Source: Nymphalis io (Eukaryota; Arthropoda; Insecta; Lepidoptera; Nymphalidae). Taken from it: a stretch of DNA of 64,000 bases. Position numbers and translations under genes: made by a program. The DNA lies in NCBI RefSeq assembly GCF_905147045.1, contig NC_065901.1:5704001-5768000 (forward strand). The letters run 5' to 3'. Position 1 is the first letter of the stretch. Each line of letters starts with the position of its first letter. The notes below the pieces were generated by a model. The model was not told the origin of the DNA. It saw only the letters and a list, made by a program, of their open reading frames with translations, and searched no databases. This document shows positions 9,639-22,141 of the stretch, piece by piece.

Positions 9639-12600
9639 ACCAAAAAAAAATACTATATAATTTATCAAAGAATGTGTTAAATGATGTCGGTTTGGACTGC
9701 TTATACTTTCTTCGTTCTTCCAAACCAATTACAAATCGGACACATCGCGTGCTGCGATCTATGGAAACGCCGGGTATTGTTTGAATATTAAAAAGATTAT
9801 GACGCGGAGAGTGTTTCATAACAATTACATGTAACATTTTTTTGTTATTTCGCATTTATAAACGCGACGATTTAACACTACGAAACTATATTATTGGAAT
9901 CTTTTCAGTTCAAAAGAAAAATAGTAAAGAATACACCGAAGTACTTTAGGTTTCTTTTATTTCTTTAGGCGATTACCTCTAACGGCTCTAAGGAAAATTC
10001 GTACCGTTGTATAATGCAATGTGTAGTTTTGAAAACTCGGCATTGTTAGGTCTATAGTGGAATTGCCGGGTCAGAGGTGAAGGAACTTTCGCGTGATCAA
10101 CTTGTTTTAAAGCCGACTGCATCGTCTCTGATGTGTGAAACGATTTGCAGTTAGGGAAATATTCAAAAATACCGTTTCTTGTTCGTAATTTTCTATTTTG
10201 CAAGAAAAATCGTTACTTCTTTAAAACTAGATTTATAACACGTTGAAAAGTATTGATGAAAAATTTCTTAAAGAAAGGCTAAACTTAAATTAAAGATAAA
10301 TTTATTTAATGGTAATAAGTCTTATTTTTTTTTTCAAATTAAATACACAATTGTACTACAAATACAACTATAAATAATAAAATTCTTGCGAAACATAATA
10401 AGAACCATCCATACCGTTTTTACTAAGCAAAACGTCAACGTTGATTACTTTTCGCTTTTTATTCCAAAAATTCAAATATAAAAACTATTTATTTATTAAT
10501 GACGACTACTATGCGTTGGTCGAAAACGTTTCTTTGAAAAAACAAATATTCCAGGCAAAACCTAAAAAAAGAAATAAATAAAAAAGATCACGTAGTAGGA
10601 ATTCCTTTTTACATAAGAAATAACCCGCAAATTGTGCTGTACTAAATAATATTTTCATTACTTATTTATAATACATATATTTAAATATGGACAATGTAGA
10701 AGGTCCGATCCCGATTTCGTACATCCCTACAAACTCTTTACACTTACCTTAAGTAAAATTTATAGATCAAGGATATCCGGCTGATATCGTCTGACCACAC
10801 ACTAGTTTATTAGTTTCGGATTTTCATATACGCGTTTCGTTTCTTATGTACAATATATGTGCTGAGATATTAAATATTATATTATTCCCTGCCACCATAC
10901 AGGTTGGTTACTTACTGCATTGATAGATGCGCTTAACGAAAAAATATTTATTCATTTGTTTGTTTTGTTCAGGACATACGGCTTGAGACGGATTGACTGT
11001 TTTTCTATTTTTTATACTCTACTGTAACTACGTTCGCTGACATATTAAATCTCGAACTATATCGTTTAAATGCGATATTAAATCATTAGGTAAGTATTAC
11101 TGTTCGCTTATATGTATAAGCTTATGTATATGCCAGTAACAGTATTTTAAAGTAACTCGAACAGATCTTCTTAAAAATTATTAATTTATTAAAATCTTTT
11201 TTTATCTTTCAACATTTTGAAACTTGCTATAATTGTCTTTATTGCGAACTTATCATTTATTTTATTTTCCCACAAATAATTATTAAAGTTAAAAACAATC
11301 ATAAATATCTAAAAGAGATTAATTAATTCGTTGCCAATCTTATAAAACTTAGCATGATTTTTGAAATTTCGTAACGTAAAGGGAAAACTTCAATAGAATT
11401 ATCATCACACAATTTGCATGCATGGTGGAAGAGATCACGATGCGCGTAACAATGCGATATTTGCATATGAAGCACAAAAGGTTTGATAGTAGCCTCATAA
11501 CGAAATCGTCAAAATTGAAAAAGGAAATTTTATGGAAAATATAATTCATTTTATAATAATATTATTATAATTTATCCTATTTCACACGAAGTATTGTGAA
11601 TTATCTCCGGAACCTTTCTTTATATATTTTTACAATAAATTCCGGCCATTAAATTCATAGCCTGAGTTAAATCACGCTGTGTTTTTTACTGTGTTGTATG
11701 CGTGCGTGTGTTTGTGTGTATATATGTATTATATATTTTTGTCGTCATAAACCAGTTAATTAATTGAATGAACGTTTACACGAAATTAGAGAAAACATAC
11801 AAACTGATGAATTTATCAGGATTCGAAGCATAATTGGAATAGTCGCCATTTAATCACTGATCCAAATAATTTAGTAAGATCAATCTTTTATGATCTTGGT
11901 TTTTAAATTTCGAACCTTTTAATACTTTTACAACACACATTACTGACAAATTTTTATCTGTAATTTACTGTACAATTTTGAAAAGATTTTAAAGCTCTAA
12001 AATTCTGGTAGCGCTTGAAATAGTTTCTATTTGATTTAATTTATATTTGAAATTATACTTACAATATTAAAAAAATTAATACTTTTAATATATATTTTTA
12101 AACTAATAGAAATATAAATCTTTTTTATGCCTAGCAACAACAACAGAAATAAAAATAAAATAACTATTTACCAGTATACCTACCTACCTATATTATATTC
12201 ATCTACGCTACTATAGCCCCTACGAAATACAATAATATTATATTATAATAACAAAAGCTCATCAGTTAATTACCAAGGCTTTCACTTGTCATCATAATTA
12301 TACGTCTATCGTCCCATTTCCAAAATAATTGATTTGCGAGCCGTTTTGCACAACAATAAGTTTAATAAACATTTAATTAAATATAGTCCCAGTTTAAATG
12401 TATTTATATTATTTACAAATACATAACTCGTATATTAAATCATTTTATCGTTTTAAAAAATACGATATGTGTTTATTATTGACAATTTTATTGTGTTCAT
12501 GCTTTATTGCATCAATTAACGAATTGTTGTTTACTTATAATAAAAATTGTATTCATTGTTTTTTCGGTGAATATCTCAGGCGCTGCGTACATTAGGTTCT

Positions 12601-12769
12601 TTTAAATCAAACCTATTTTACTATTTTGTAAAAGGACGACAAATAGATCGAATTAATAATTAATTGAGGTTCCAATAATATTTCGTTAATATTACAAAAT
12701 ACAATCTTAACTTGACAATAATATGATAGATCTAGAATTCCAGATCATAATTACCCAGGTCACATCCTA
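9639..12769. other. Unassigned AT-rich DNA
   Basis: About 3.1 kb with no recognisable gene, RNA gene or repeat copy. Open frames on either strand are short and have AT-driven composition. Confidence 0.4.
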
Positions 12770-12920
12770 AAAATAGTGTTCCATAACAGATGTGAGCCGA
12801 TTATGGATGACTGGTGGAATACCATCCAGATCGACTAAGGATCCAGAAACTCGCGAAAATATAACAACCCTTCAAGGAAGTAAACTGGGACGCATTCCGA
12901 GTCAATGAAGAAGTCATCTA
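12770..12920 (+). mobile_element. Possible LINE coding relic
   Basis: A short stretch reads VNWDAFRVNEEV (codons from about 12882). It lies downstream of Arg/Lys-rich remnants in shifted frames. This resembles the linker between endonuclease and reverse transcriptase domains in insect non-LTR elements. Frames are broken by stops and shifts, and no catalytic motif is present, so the assignment is tentative. Confidence 0.3.
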
Positions 12921-13308
12921 GACGTTGCCTATAATATATAAAACTTATATTGCATATTGATACCATATTTTTATAATTTCTTAATATAGATATTTATATT
13001 GTTATACTCACTTTTCAAAGATTCCCAAATCAATTATCCTCGAGTATCTGAAAAACCTCGTAATGGCATATGTGACTTACTAATTATATTGTTAACAGCC
13101 TATTCAAAACATGCTTTATAAATTTACGAACATTTTCTTTGATAATTAAATTTACCTTTATTTACAGTAATATATTTTAGCTATAGATTTATAATTGTAA
13201 CATAAAACATTTAAGATTTATCTTTCTGACAAGTGACAGGCTGAAATTTACCTTCTTCATTATTTGACAGGTTAATATATTTTCAACAGAACAATGGATC
13301 GATTCCGT
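12921..13308. other. Unassigned AT-rich DNA
   Basis: No gene or repeat copy is recognised. Confidence 0.4.
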
Positions 13309-13607
13309 AACAGCCTGTGAATGTCCCACTGCTGGGCTAAAGGCCTCCTCTCCTCTTTTTGAGGAGAAGGTTTGGAGCTTATTCCACCACGCTGCTCCAA
13401 TGCGGGTTGGTGGAATACACATGTGGCAGAATTTCAGTGAAATTAGACACATGCAGGTTTTCTCACAATGTTTTCCATCGCCGTAAAGCACGAGATGAAT
13501 TATAATCACAAATTAAGCACATGAAAATTCAGTGGTCTTTGCCCGGGTTTGAACCCACGATCATCGGTTAAGATTCACGCGTTCTTACCACTGGGCCATC
13601 TCCGCTC
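13309..13607 (-). mobile_element. Family B tRNA-derived SINE, near full length
   Basis: This copy serves as a reference for family B. On the minus strand the head reads GATGGCCCAGTGGTAAGAAC, with a B box-like GGGTTCAAACCCGGG. The body then runs through CACTGAATTTTCATGTGC, CTGCATGTGTCTAATTTCAC and TGGAATAAGCTCC to GCAGTGGGACATTCACAGGC. A probable target-site duplication flanks it: ATGGATCGATT at 13294-13304 and ATGGATTGATT at 13612-13622. The minus-strand open frame containing CMCLISLKFC is internal to the SINE. Confidence 0.9.
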
Positions 13608-15326
13608 GATTATGGATTGATTAATAACTTTTAATTTAGGGGTGAACTTTTTTGAATTAAAATGGAATCACAGTCGTGGTATAATTGTTTGTGGTGCGAT
13701 TTGTCCGCTCTATAAACTCCATAAAATATGCGATTTACCGCTTTATCATATAAATATAATAAAACGAGACAATAACAGCGTTTTCCGCTTTCAGATTAAA
13801 ATATGTGTGTTTACATTTACAAAACGTGTATTTCGCTCACTCTGTAAAAATAAGACAAAGGATACAATTTTACAGCTTATTATTTTAATTAAGTATAAGT
13901 ATAAAATAATAAGAAACAATGACAGTATAGCCGTTCTCTCCTATTAAATATATAAATCGTACCTTGCAACATGATGATAGTATGTCAAGAATTTGTCAAA
14001 TCTTTGTACTTACGTAATTAAACAACGAATCAAAATTAAAATATACATACTTTTCTCAAATAGGTTTTTGAATCGTCATTTTACAAGAATGTATAAAATT
14101 TAGAGCCGGCTACCGGCTTGGAATGACAGTAAAAAATTAGATACTCTGTTCCTTTGTTACGAAATATTATATTTTAAGCCGGGAAGGATTTGTTCAATCA
14201 AAAACTAATTATTATAAGTTTGTTTATTTAATGCTTGTTATCGATTACCTATATAAAAATAATGAATAAATTTGAGAATATATGTACTAACGTGTTTTTA
14301 GACATAATAATGTGATGCCATTTTACAAGATAATCGTAAGTAATCTCAGATGAATTTTTGGAAACAATATTTTTTTGCAGTAGTTTACGACATATGATGG
14401 TGTAATTATACAAGAGCGACGTCGTTACACTCTTGCTTAGTCGTAGCTAGCTACAGTATATGTGTCCGCTCTACAAACTCCTTAAAATACGCGCTTTACT
14501 GTTCTCAAGTTTAAAGGTGTATTCTGTGGTGTGTATTCTGTGGTGTGTGTTCTTTTTTATTTGCTTAAGTTATAATATGCCCTATATTACTTTTCAAATC
14601 TATCCTTCAAACTATTTTAAGATAATTTTAATAACGTGGTGCATATAATACTTTTAAAATCGTAACAAATATTACGAAAATGAATCTTTATTCTTATATA
14701 ACAAATGACTTCACAATCTGAACGTTACATAGTTATAAGTTAGTAAATGTAAAATAAAATCCCCTACGGCATTATATCTCCAGATTAACTACGCAGTGTT
14801 CTGTCGTCGCAAAGTAAGCACTATGACTGATTAATGCAAAAGACAGCATTGTCTTAGTTTAGTCTTTTACTGAATGCTGTATGGATAGTTAGGGAATAGC
14901 GACTTTACATTATCCAGTGTTTAAAGCGCATTTACATGTTTGAATTAGTTTTAAATCTTTTGATAGAAATGCTTTGTGTTTTGTTTCATATCTTTAAATT
15001 AATTATCTGTTCATAGTTTATTTTCTTAATTAAATAGCAGTTTTAATGTATATGTTTAGTTGCTAACTGATATATCCGACGGTTGGTTGTCCTTACTGTT
15101 TATATACCGATTATTTTCATCGGTTGAACGGCACATCAGTAAAGCAGCGCTATCTAGCGGTGAGTTAAAAAATATATATCGAAAATCTTCTCCATTAAAT
15201 AATAAATATATTTGCTAACTGTCGTGGTGATCGCTTAAACGTTGTCTAAGTCTATAAATCTCAATTATATAAACATCAATTTATACATTATATAAAGAAT
15301 TTCCATTATTGTTGTTTCATATTGTA
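13608..15326. other. Unassigned AT-rich DNA with one short tandem repeat
   Basis: No gene or SINE is recognised in this 1.7 kb. At about 14517-14546 a GTGTATTCTGTGGT unit is repeated twice in tandem. At about 14103-14118 there is a short GCCGG/CCGGC dyad. Confidence 0.4.
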
Positions 15327-15531
15327 CGTAAAACTGTTGGTCCTGCGCCTGAACTCTTTTCGGTCGTGTCAGATTGCCGTCTCATCGGATTATGAGATTT
15401 AGGGAATATAGAGAAAAAAAGGTGCACACTTTTGTTTAAGCACACACTTGTGCACTATAATATCTCCTGCGTAATTGACTAAACTCTCTTGAGATTGGCC
15501 ACCATGGCCGAAATCGGTCTGGAGGACCTTA
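15327..15531 (+). mobile_element. Family D SINE, head missing
   Basis: The copy begins at GTAAAACTGTTGGTCCTGCG and runs through GAACTCTTTTCGGTCGTGTC, CATCGGATTATGAGA and GCACACACTTGTGCACTATA to GAGATTGGCCACCATGGCCG. It is the best preserved family D body in the window and was used to recognise the copies at 6195-6605 and 30965-31541. The tRNA-like 5' part is absent. Confidence 0.8.
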
Positions 15532-15887
15532 TGTGGATATCACATCTAGACTGGACCACTATGGCTTTTCTCTTTCAATTCCTTACCAGATATACAAAAG
15601 CTGATGTATCTAATGTATGATTTTGTTTTGTAATGAAATTTTCGATTAACAGTATTCACGAGAGCGATTCTTAAACTTATTTCTCAATAGTTTGTAGTAA
15701 TCAAAATTAAGCTACAGAACATACTAATTGAAAATTCAATTCAATTATGAAGTTATAACCCAACCTACTGTATATACAACCTTGTGAATCAACAACATCA
15801 TAGGTGTGGTAACATTATAGCTGAATGTTAAAAACTTCAGTTTAATTAGCTTTATTAGTTTATTATAGGTTTGCGAGCTTGCGAGGA
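15532..15887. other. Unassigned AT-rich DNA
   Basis: Nothing is recognised. Confidence 0.4.
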
Positions 15888-16189
15888 GCCGAGATGGCTT
15901 AGTGGTAAGAACGCGTGAATCTTAACCGATGATCGTGGATTCAAACCCGGGCAAGCGCCACTGAATTTTCATGTGCTTAATTTGTGATTATAATTCATCT
16001 CGTGCTTTACGGTGAAAGAAAACATCGTGAGGAAACCTGCATGTGTCTAATTTCACTGAAATTCTGCCAGATGTGTATTCCACCAACCCGCATTGGAGCA
16101 GCGTGGTGGAATAAGCTCCAAACCTTCTCCTCAAAAAGAGGAAAGGAGGCCTTTAGCCCAGCAGTGGGACATTCACAGGCTGTTACGGT
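15888..16189 (+). mobile_element. Family B tRNA-derived SINE, near full length
   Basis: The head is AGCCGAGATGGCTTAGTGG and the B box-like sequence is GGATTCAAACCCGGGC. The body is complete through GCAGTGGGACATTCACAGGC. Flanking GTTTGCGAG (about 15869-15877) and GTTATGCGAG (about 16187-16196) may be an imperfect target-site duplication. The plus-strand frame starting MIIIHLVLYG is internal to the element and almost identical to that in the copy at 13309-13607. Confidence 0.9.
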
Positions 16190-17187
16190 TATGCGAGTTT
16201 TGGTTTAATTAAAAAGTAAACCTAGTTAGTAATACACTTTTAATATGCTGTAGAGAATAGAGAAGTAAAATTAAAAACGAATGCAGAAAACTTTTGAATG
16301 TTCGTTAATTCGATGTTCATCTGTACGACTTGCGGCAGACATCGACAGCAACCCGATACTACGAACTGCAGTGTGCGGTTCACACGATTACTTTGGTTAG
16401 TTAGAGAATCGAAATGTGACCACAGCGTGTATCCAATCAAAGATTTAATTGAATATTGATACCCACTCGTTATATATATAGGAGTATCTGTTTTTTTCTA
16501 TTCAATGCATATATAGTATCATGCTTATATAATGTATTATTTAAGAAGAGATTCTTAAATAATACATTAGATAAGTATAGAGACAAGAAAAGTGCTTGTA
16601 AAAATAATTAGTAGAAAAATTATTAAATAATTAAGCCAATAAAAACAAAAATAAACTAAACTTTATCAATTAAATGTCACGATATTATTTTTTGATTTAC
16701 AATTATAATCATTAATTAAATCTCACTTATATAATATTCTATAAATAAATTGTAGACAAAGCTATTTGACACCTATGAAAACAATTTACGTAGAATAATT
16801 TGACATTATAAGGATGTCAGCCATCGTTTCAATTCATTCAATTCAATTTCACGGTAATTAAATTTCGCGTCCCCATTAGCAAAACCTCGATTCTAAAAGC
16901 TGAGTTTGTACGCAGTATCACAAAATATGTTAAACAATAAATTATACTTATCTACATAATATAATTCTAATTCGATCGATTATTTTTAAAATGATACTAA
17001 ACAAAAATAAAATTTATTTACTTAACCAAACAGAACTTAAGGATACATATTTTTAAATTGTTATATGAAGGCATTATGCGTCTGTAATTGACTATTCAAT
17101 AAGAGAAGTCGATTGCTAAAAAACTTTTTTTAATGTAGAAATCTATGACTTGACAAAGTTATTAAAATCAATATAGTCCTATAGTAT
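16190..17187. other. Unassigned AT-rich DNA containing a hairpin
   Basis: No gene or SINE is recognised. The hairpin at 16524-16575 is listed separately. Confidence 0.4.
16524..16575. repeat. 24-bp hairpin with a 4-base loop
   Basis: The left arm (16524-16547) and right arm (16552-16575) pair over 24 positions with one mismatch, around a GAGA loop. So short a loop points to a template-switch palindrome. No transposon ends are visible outside it. Confidence 0.85.
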
Positions 17188-17421
17188 CTACATACTTGCC
17201 TATCACGCTGAAGGCTGTGGTTTTGATTCCCACTCAGGACAGACATTTGTGTGTATGAACATGTCTGTTTGTTCCGAGTCTGAATGTAATTATTTATATA
17301 AGTATGTATTTACAAAAGAAAAGTAGTATATCAGTTGTCAGGTTTTAGTATAAGCTCTGCTTAGTTTAGGATCAGATGGCCGTGTGTGAATAATGTCCCA
17401 GGATTTTATTACTATTATCCA
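17188..17421 (+). mobile_element. Family C tRNA-derived SINE, 5' truncated
   Basis: The copy starts within the tRNA-like head (ATACTTGCCTATCACGC). The B box is mutated to GGTTTTGATTCCCACTC. The body then reads GACATTTGTGTGTATGAACA, ATAAGTATGTATTTACAAAA and GATCAGATGGCCGTGTGTGA to GTCCCAGGATTTTATTA. It lacks the first 20-25 bp of the copy at 28213. Confidence 0.85.
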
Positions 17422-18958
17422 CATTGTTGTATGTAGACACTAAAAAGTGCTGCAGTACATTAACTTTTATACTATTCAAGCGATCACAATAACAATTGAT
17501 ATACATTGAGCGTGGAGAAAGAAGTTACTACGAATCGCACGATAATTGTTTACAGAAAATACTATAAAGCATTGCGACGCAAGTAGGACGTTAGCTAGTG
17601 TTTTATATAAAAATATATTTACCAGCTGAAACAATCAAAGCCATGTCAACGATACAAAACATTAAAAAAGCGTACAATAATATATTGTGACCTTGTCCTT
17701 TGTTACAAAAGTTATGTAACATTCTTCATTTATTTTATAAAGGTGCAGTCTCAAATAAAAGAAAACTATGTTAGCTCTGAGCAGAACTACAAAAGAAAAT
17801 TAAATAGTTTGAATATTTCATTGCAAAAAATGAGACAGTGTTCTGTTCACGTCGCTACATATAAAAAAAAGACAAAAAATTACAGCTTTACATTGTCGTC
17901 TCTAAGAGATTTGAAAATATACTCGTACCACTTCGTATATATAGCATCATAGTAATATTTTAAGCGGTAAATTTTGTTTTTTTTTTTTTATTCGAACTAG
18001 AAAATTATGAAAGTAATATACAACATCTATAATTGTATGCTGACGTAGAAACGGAGAACATTTTTAAATGAGACGCCCAAACTATTTACAAAAAAAAACT
18101 TTATATGTAAAATTTGTCTTTAAAATGTTTGCAGAAAAATTAGTGAGAGCAGATATCTATCTCTTCAAAATAACAGATTAAACATTTTATTGCTTAAAAT
18201 ATTATATAAAAAAATTAAAGGCATTTTTATCTTATCTATACCATTAAAACTCATCAGTCTTATAAGATCAATGAGGAGAAAAAAGTATACAAAGAAAGAA
18301 ATTAATGTTTTATTAAAGTAGATTCATGCATTTATTACTAAAATATTACAAAAGAACTATTCTCGCTTTACAAGCAAACCAAAAGAATGTCCTGTCATTA
18401 TTTAGCACACAATTTTTAGTACCTGCACTAAAAACTGTGTAGCAAATATTTCTAGACCTCCAAAATGTCTACAGAGAAGCCCGCATCGCTCCTTGAAACA
18501 AAAGTCATAGAATCCATTATTTTTTAAATAATGATAGCTAACTAAGTTCAATTTATGTGTCACATGATCCGAATTCTTATACAAATAAATAAAATTTATA
18601 TGTATTTTCTATGAATTTACAGATATATAAATACAAAGTATGGTACAATATATATATACATTTGTTTAGAACATATTTTAACCCTTTATTGGATGATTTA
18701 TCAGATTAAGCGACCGACGTGTCAACATGTTTGCTGGGAGCAGCTGGTCATAATCCATTTTATGTATAAAGGATATTTCAAGTATTATTTTCTTCGACAA
18801 AACATATACTCAATCAATCAACAAATATTTATATTGACGTGTTAACTGTGTCTCGTCAAAAGAAGGAAAGATTAAGTCATTGCACATATGCTTAAAATTG
18901 AATACCATCATGTTTGATTTATAGGTATACGGAAAGCCGATTTTATATATATATATAT
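17422..18958. other. Unassigned AT-rich DNA
   Basis: No gene, RNA gene or repeat copy is recognised in about 1.5 kb. Two short open frames (17743-17952 on plus, 18402-18584 on minus) have Lys/Asn/Tyr/Phe-rich composition and no homology that I recognise. Confidence 0.4.
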
Positions 18959-19123
18959 TATAGAATAGGAAAGCGGATGAGCATATGGGCCACCTGATGG
19001 TAAGTGGTCACCAAACGCCCTTAGACATTGGCATTGTAAGAAATGTCAACCATCGCTTACATAGCCAATGCGCCACCAACCTTGGGAACTAAGATTTTAT
19101 GTCCCTTGTGCCTGTAATTACAC
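18959..19123 (-). mobile_element. Family A retroposon, truncated
   Basis: Only the 3' half of the element (sense on the minus strand) is present, from the A-rich end TAGAATAGGAAAGCGG to GTGCCTGTAATTACAC. The sequence then changes abruptly to unrelated DNA. The remaining part is close to the copies at 31151 and 59807, sharing the variant AAACGCCCTTAGACATTGGC, so these belong to one subfamily. Confidence 0.88.
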
Positions 19124-19600
19124 GTGAACGGAAAGCTTAAGCTAGGAGTGAGGAAGACAATAGTCCTGAGAATCAAAATCGAACCTACGTTGTTTACGTC
19201 GCTAGGAGACCTAAATGGCGTACACCATTGTGCTATTTACGCTTAGTAGCTTAACTTAGCTTACCGGGTTATATGGAAATCTAAGCCACTAAAGCCATTA
19301 GGATGGCGGTCGACGAGGATTGGAGAATCCACAGAATTGTTTTCACATACGTTACAAATACACCTCTTGTATCATGTCCATTAAGCACATAGAAAATGTT
19401 ACAACCCTTATTTTCAAGAGGAGAACGTTTGCCTAGCAATGGGACATTTATTAAATTTTGACAGGAAAGGCATTTTTATGAACTGTATTATAATTATTTT
19501 GAATGTTGAGCTTATACAATTTAATACCATTGTTACAAAAATTTATAAATAATAAAAATATTGCTGGATATTGGCTTAAAATTAGAGACAAGAGAAAATA
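19124..19600 (-). other. Possible tRNA-like SINE head and family B 3' scrap
   Basis: On the minus strand around 19175-19245, TAGCACAATGGTG resembles an A box and GTAGGTTCGATTTTGA a B box, spaced as in a tRNA-derived SINE. Near 19415-19448 on the plus strand, AAGAGGAGAACGTTTGCC and AGCAATGGGACATT resemble the last part of family B. Both resemblances are weak. Confidence 0.3.
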
Positions 19601-19895
19601 TTTTTTTTTATAGAATAGGAAGGCGGACGAGCATATGGGCCACCTGATGGTAAGTGGTCACCAAACGCCCTTAGAAATTGGCAATGTAAGAAATGTTAAC
19701 CATCGCTTACATCACCAATGCGCCACCAACCTTGGGAACTAAGATGTTATGTCTCTTGTGCCTGTAATTACACTGGCTCACTCACCCTTCAAACCGGAAC
19801 ACAACAATACCAAGTACTGCTGTTTTGCGGTAGAATATCTGATGAGTGGGTGGTAACTACCCAGACGAGCTTGCACAAAGCTCTACCACCAGTAA
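19601..19895 (-). mobile_element. Family A retroposon, full length
   Basis: Complete from the A-rich end (T run at 19601-19609) to CTCTACCACCAGTAA. It is nearly identical to 7561-7850 and 61613-61910, and it carries an AAACGCCCTTAGA variant. The antisense frame from 19718 starts MRHQPWELRC, as in other copies. Confidence 0.93.
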
Positions 19896-20920
19896 ATATT
19901 GTTTGTCATAAACCAGAAAAGTTCTAAAAGGTATATATAAAAAGTCACAATACTAATATTATCATAATCATTTATTTGCTCTAATCTCATATTTATTTGC
20001 GGTCGGCGCAATGTACAAAAACATTACATAAAAAGGGAGTTAGCAGACTTTTACGGTCGGGCGCCGACTTGATACCTTGTAAATAATTTTGCCCGTGGTT
20101 TGTTTCCCTCGTCATATGAGGCAGTCTATCGTATTGAAAAACGCGCTTAAAAAAACTAAAAAAATTCTTTGTCTCAGTGATTTATGTTGTTTTTTGATAT
20201 TAAAGGAATTACGCTTAGGACGTTCATTCAAGTCAACTTAGATTGTAGTTACAATATTTATCTTTCGTGTTTCCGCCCTCCTACGAGTATTATGAAATAA
20301 TTATACCGGTTAATAATTGCACGGGTGTTTTTTTTTAATCAATACTCGGATAATTGGAGATAATCCTTGGAATGATTCACTAAGCAAAACTACAATAGTA
20401 ATAAGATAGAGCGTAACATAAACGATACGATTTAACGATATTTTATAACCTTGAAATTTCACTCTCAGCACGCCAGCACCAAAAATTTTTCTTCTTTAAT
20501 GGTAAATAACTTTAAATAATTTAAAAATATATAATAGTAAATGATAAAAAACTAGTTAGTTTGGTTTGTCAAATATGTATGTTTTATACAAAATTTACAA
20601 ACACGGCATACGTTTCGATATTACATTACGAGCATATTGTAAAGAGAGATCATTAGTAAAATGTTATCCCAAACGAATAACACAAAAGTATTTTTGCGTA
20701 AAATCAAAATTATAATGACCCGAGTAACGAGATGAAGAATTGACGAGGGTCAATTTTACGGGTCCGTAACGTGATGTTCGCGTTGGCATCCATCCGACGA
20801 GTACATGACTCAAATTTTGAGGTTATTGCCTGTCTAACGGGATCGCTCCATAATGAACTAACATATTATTCATAGTAGAACTTAATTCAACGCGCACGAT
20901 TCTTTTTTGTTATATAAAAT
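19896..20920. other. Unassigned AT-rich DNA
   Basis: No gene or repeat copy is recognised in about 1 kb. Confidence 0.4.
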
Positions 20921-21085
20921 GAAGGCAGACTAGTAGTAATCTGATAGTAAGAAGTATTGTACTCCTTACTATCAGGTGTCAACTGAAGGTAGTCCTTCAG
21001 TTGACATTTTCAATGTAAGAAATATTAACCATTCCTTTGGGAACGCGTTACCTTTGGGAACTAAGATATAATGGGTTCATTACTG
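20921..21085 (-). mobile_element. Family A relic remodelled by two hairpins
   Basis: Fragments of family A in minus orientation are recognisable: GAAGGCAGAC, CTGATAGTAAG, ATGTAAGAAATATTAACCATT and CCTTTGGGAACTAAGAT. Where the element normally reads CACCTGATGGTAAGTGGTCACC, this copy instead has two consecutive hairpins (20941-20975 and 20978-21005). Confidence 0.65.
20941..21005. repeat. Two adjacent short-loop hairpins
   Basis: In the first hairpin, CTGATAGTAAG (20941-20951) pairs with CTTACTATCAG (20965-20975), with an inner AGTA/TACT and a 3-base loop. In the second, GTCAACTGAAGG (20978-20989) pairs perfectly with CCTTCAGTTGAC (20994-21005) around the loop TAGT. Two bases separate them. 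Confidence 0.9.
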
Positions 21086-21891
21086 GTTATATTTGGTAGA
21101 ATTTACATTTGCTTGCTTCAATTCACTTTTGTTAAATAACCACTCGAGGGCTGATAAGTACTTGCTATTTAAGAAATTATTGTCTTTAAAGCGTAATTAA
21201 AATCAAGATTAAATTAGAATTTATTCAAGTAGGCTTAGTGAATTGTCATTTTACAAGGTAAGGTAAGGTTCATCTCTTCGTAAATATACATATAATAATT
21301 TATACATAAACGACGTATGTACATAAATTAGCTTTGAGTGTATGTAGCAAGTGTGCTATAATTTATGCTTACAACTAAATTAAAAATATTTTATAGAAGC
21401 AAATAATTTGCTCCAGTAAATAAAATCTGTTCCCTTAAAATACTGCTTTTTCTTTCTTTTTAGGGTTTCGTGATAAAACGAAAAGCTGAAAACTTTACTA
21501 GACCACTTTTTCTTATTTAGCCGATTATTGATCAAATGTTTCTTTTTTTCAAAAATAAATAGACAAGACATAATAAATTAGCATATAAAACAGGTGACAA
21601 GAAGGCTGATTCATTTATTGCCCAGGGGATCGAAATTGGGCGATAACGGGGTAATGAAGATTGATGATGATGATACAGCAGCAATTTTTTCTTGTTTATT
21701 CATATTTGAGCTCTCAATATCACAATAAAAAATGAATGCTTAAATCATCACCAATTTCAATTGTAGGTGAGCAAGTTTTATTACAAGAACATTCCTTGTT
21801 CCGTACCAACCGTACTAAGTAGCTTCTACTGCATATACAGTGTCAGTACGACCACTTACTTACTGATGGACTTGGCAACTTGGAATGATGG
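21086..21891. other. Unassigned AT-rich DNA
   Basis: No gene or repeat copy is recognised. The minus-strand frame at 21380-21571 is Lys/Phe-rich and looks accidental. Confidence 0.4.
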
Positions 21892-22141
21892 ACGGTTGGC
21901 TTGGTTGGTAGATACTTGCCTTTCACGCCGAAGGCTGTGGGTTCGATTCCCACCCACGACAGACATTTGTGTGCATGAACATGTCCTAATTCTGGGTGTA
22001 ATTATCTATATAAGTATATATTTACAAAAGAAAAGTAGTATATGTAGTATATCAGTTGTGTCTGGTTTCCATAGTACAAGCTCTGTTTAGTTTGGGATCA
22101 GATAGCAGGGTGTGAATAATGTCCCATGGTATTATTATTAC
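21892..22141 (+). mobile_element. Family C tRNA-derived SINE, full length
   Basis: The head is ACGGTTGGCTTGGTTGGTAG and the B box GGGTTCGATTCCCACCC is intact. The body runs to GTCCCATGGTATTATTATTA. A small deletion removes GTCTGTTTGTCCTG-like bases after GAACATGTC, and a short duplication of TAGTATAT is present at about 22037-22052. Confidence 0.92.

Noticed and set aside
15888..15965. Candidate tRNA gene (A and B boxes) at the head of family B, and similar heads in families C and D
   Set aside because: The acceptor stems do not close and the heads continue into SINE bodies, so they are tRNA-derived SINE promoters rather than functional tRNA genes.
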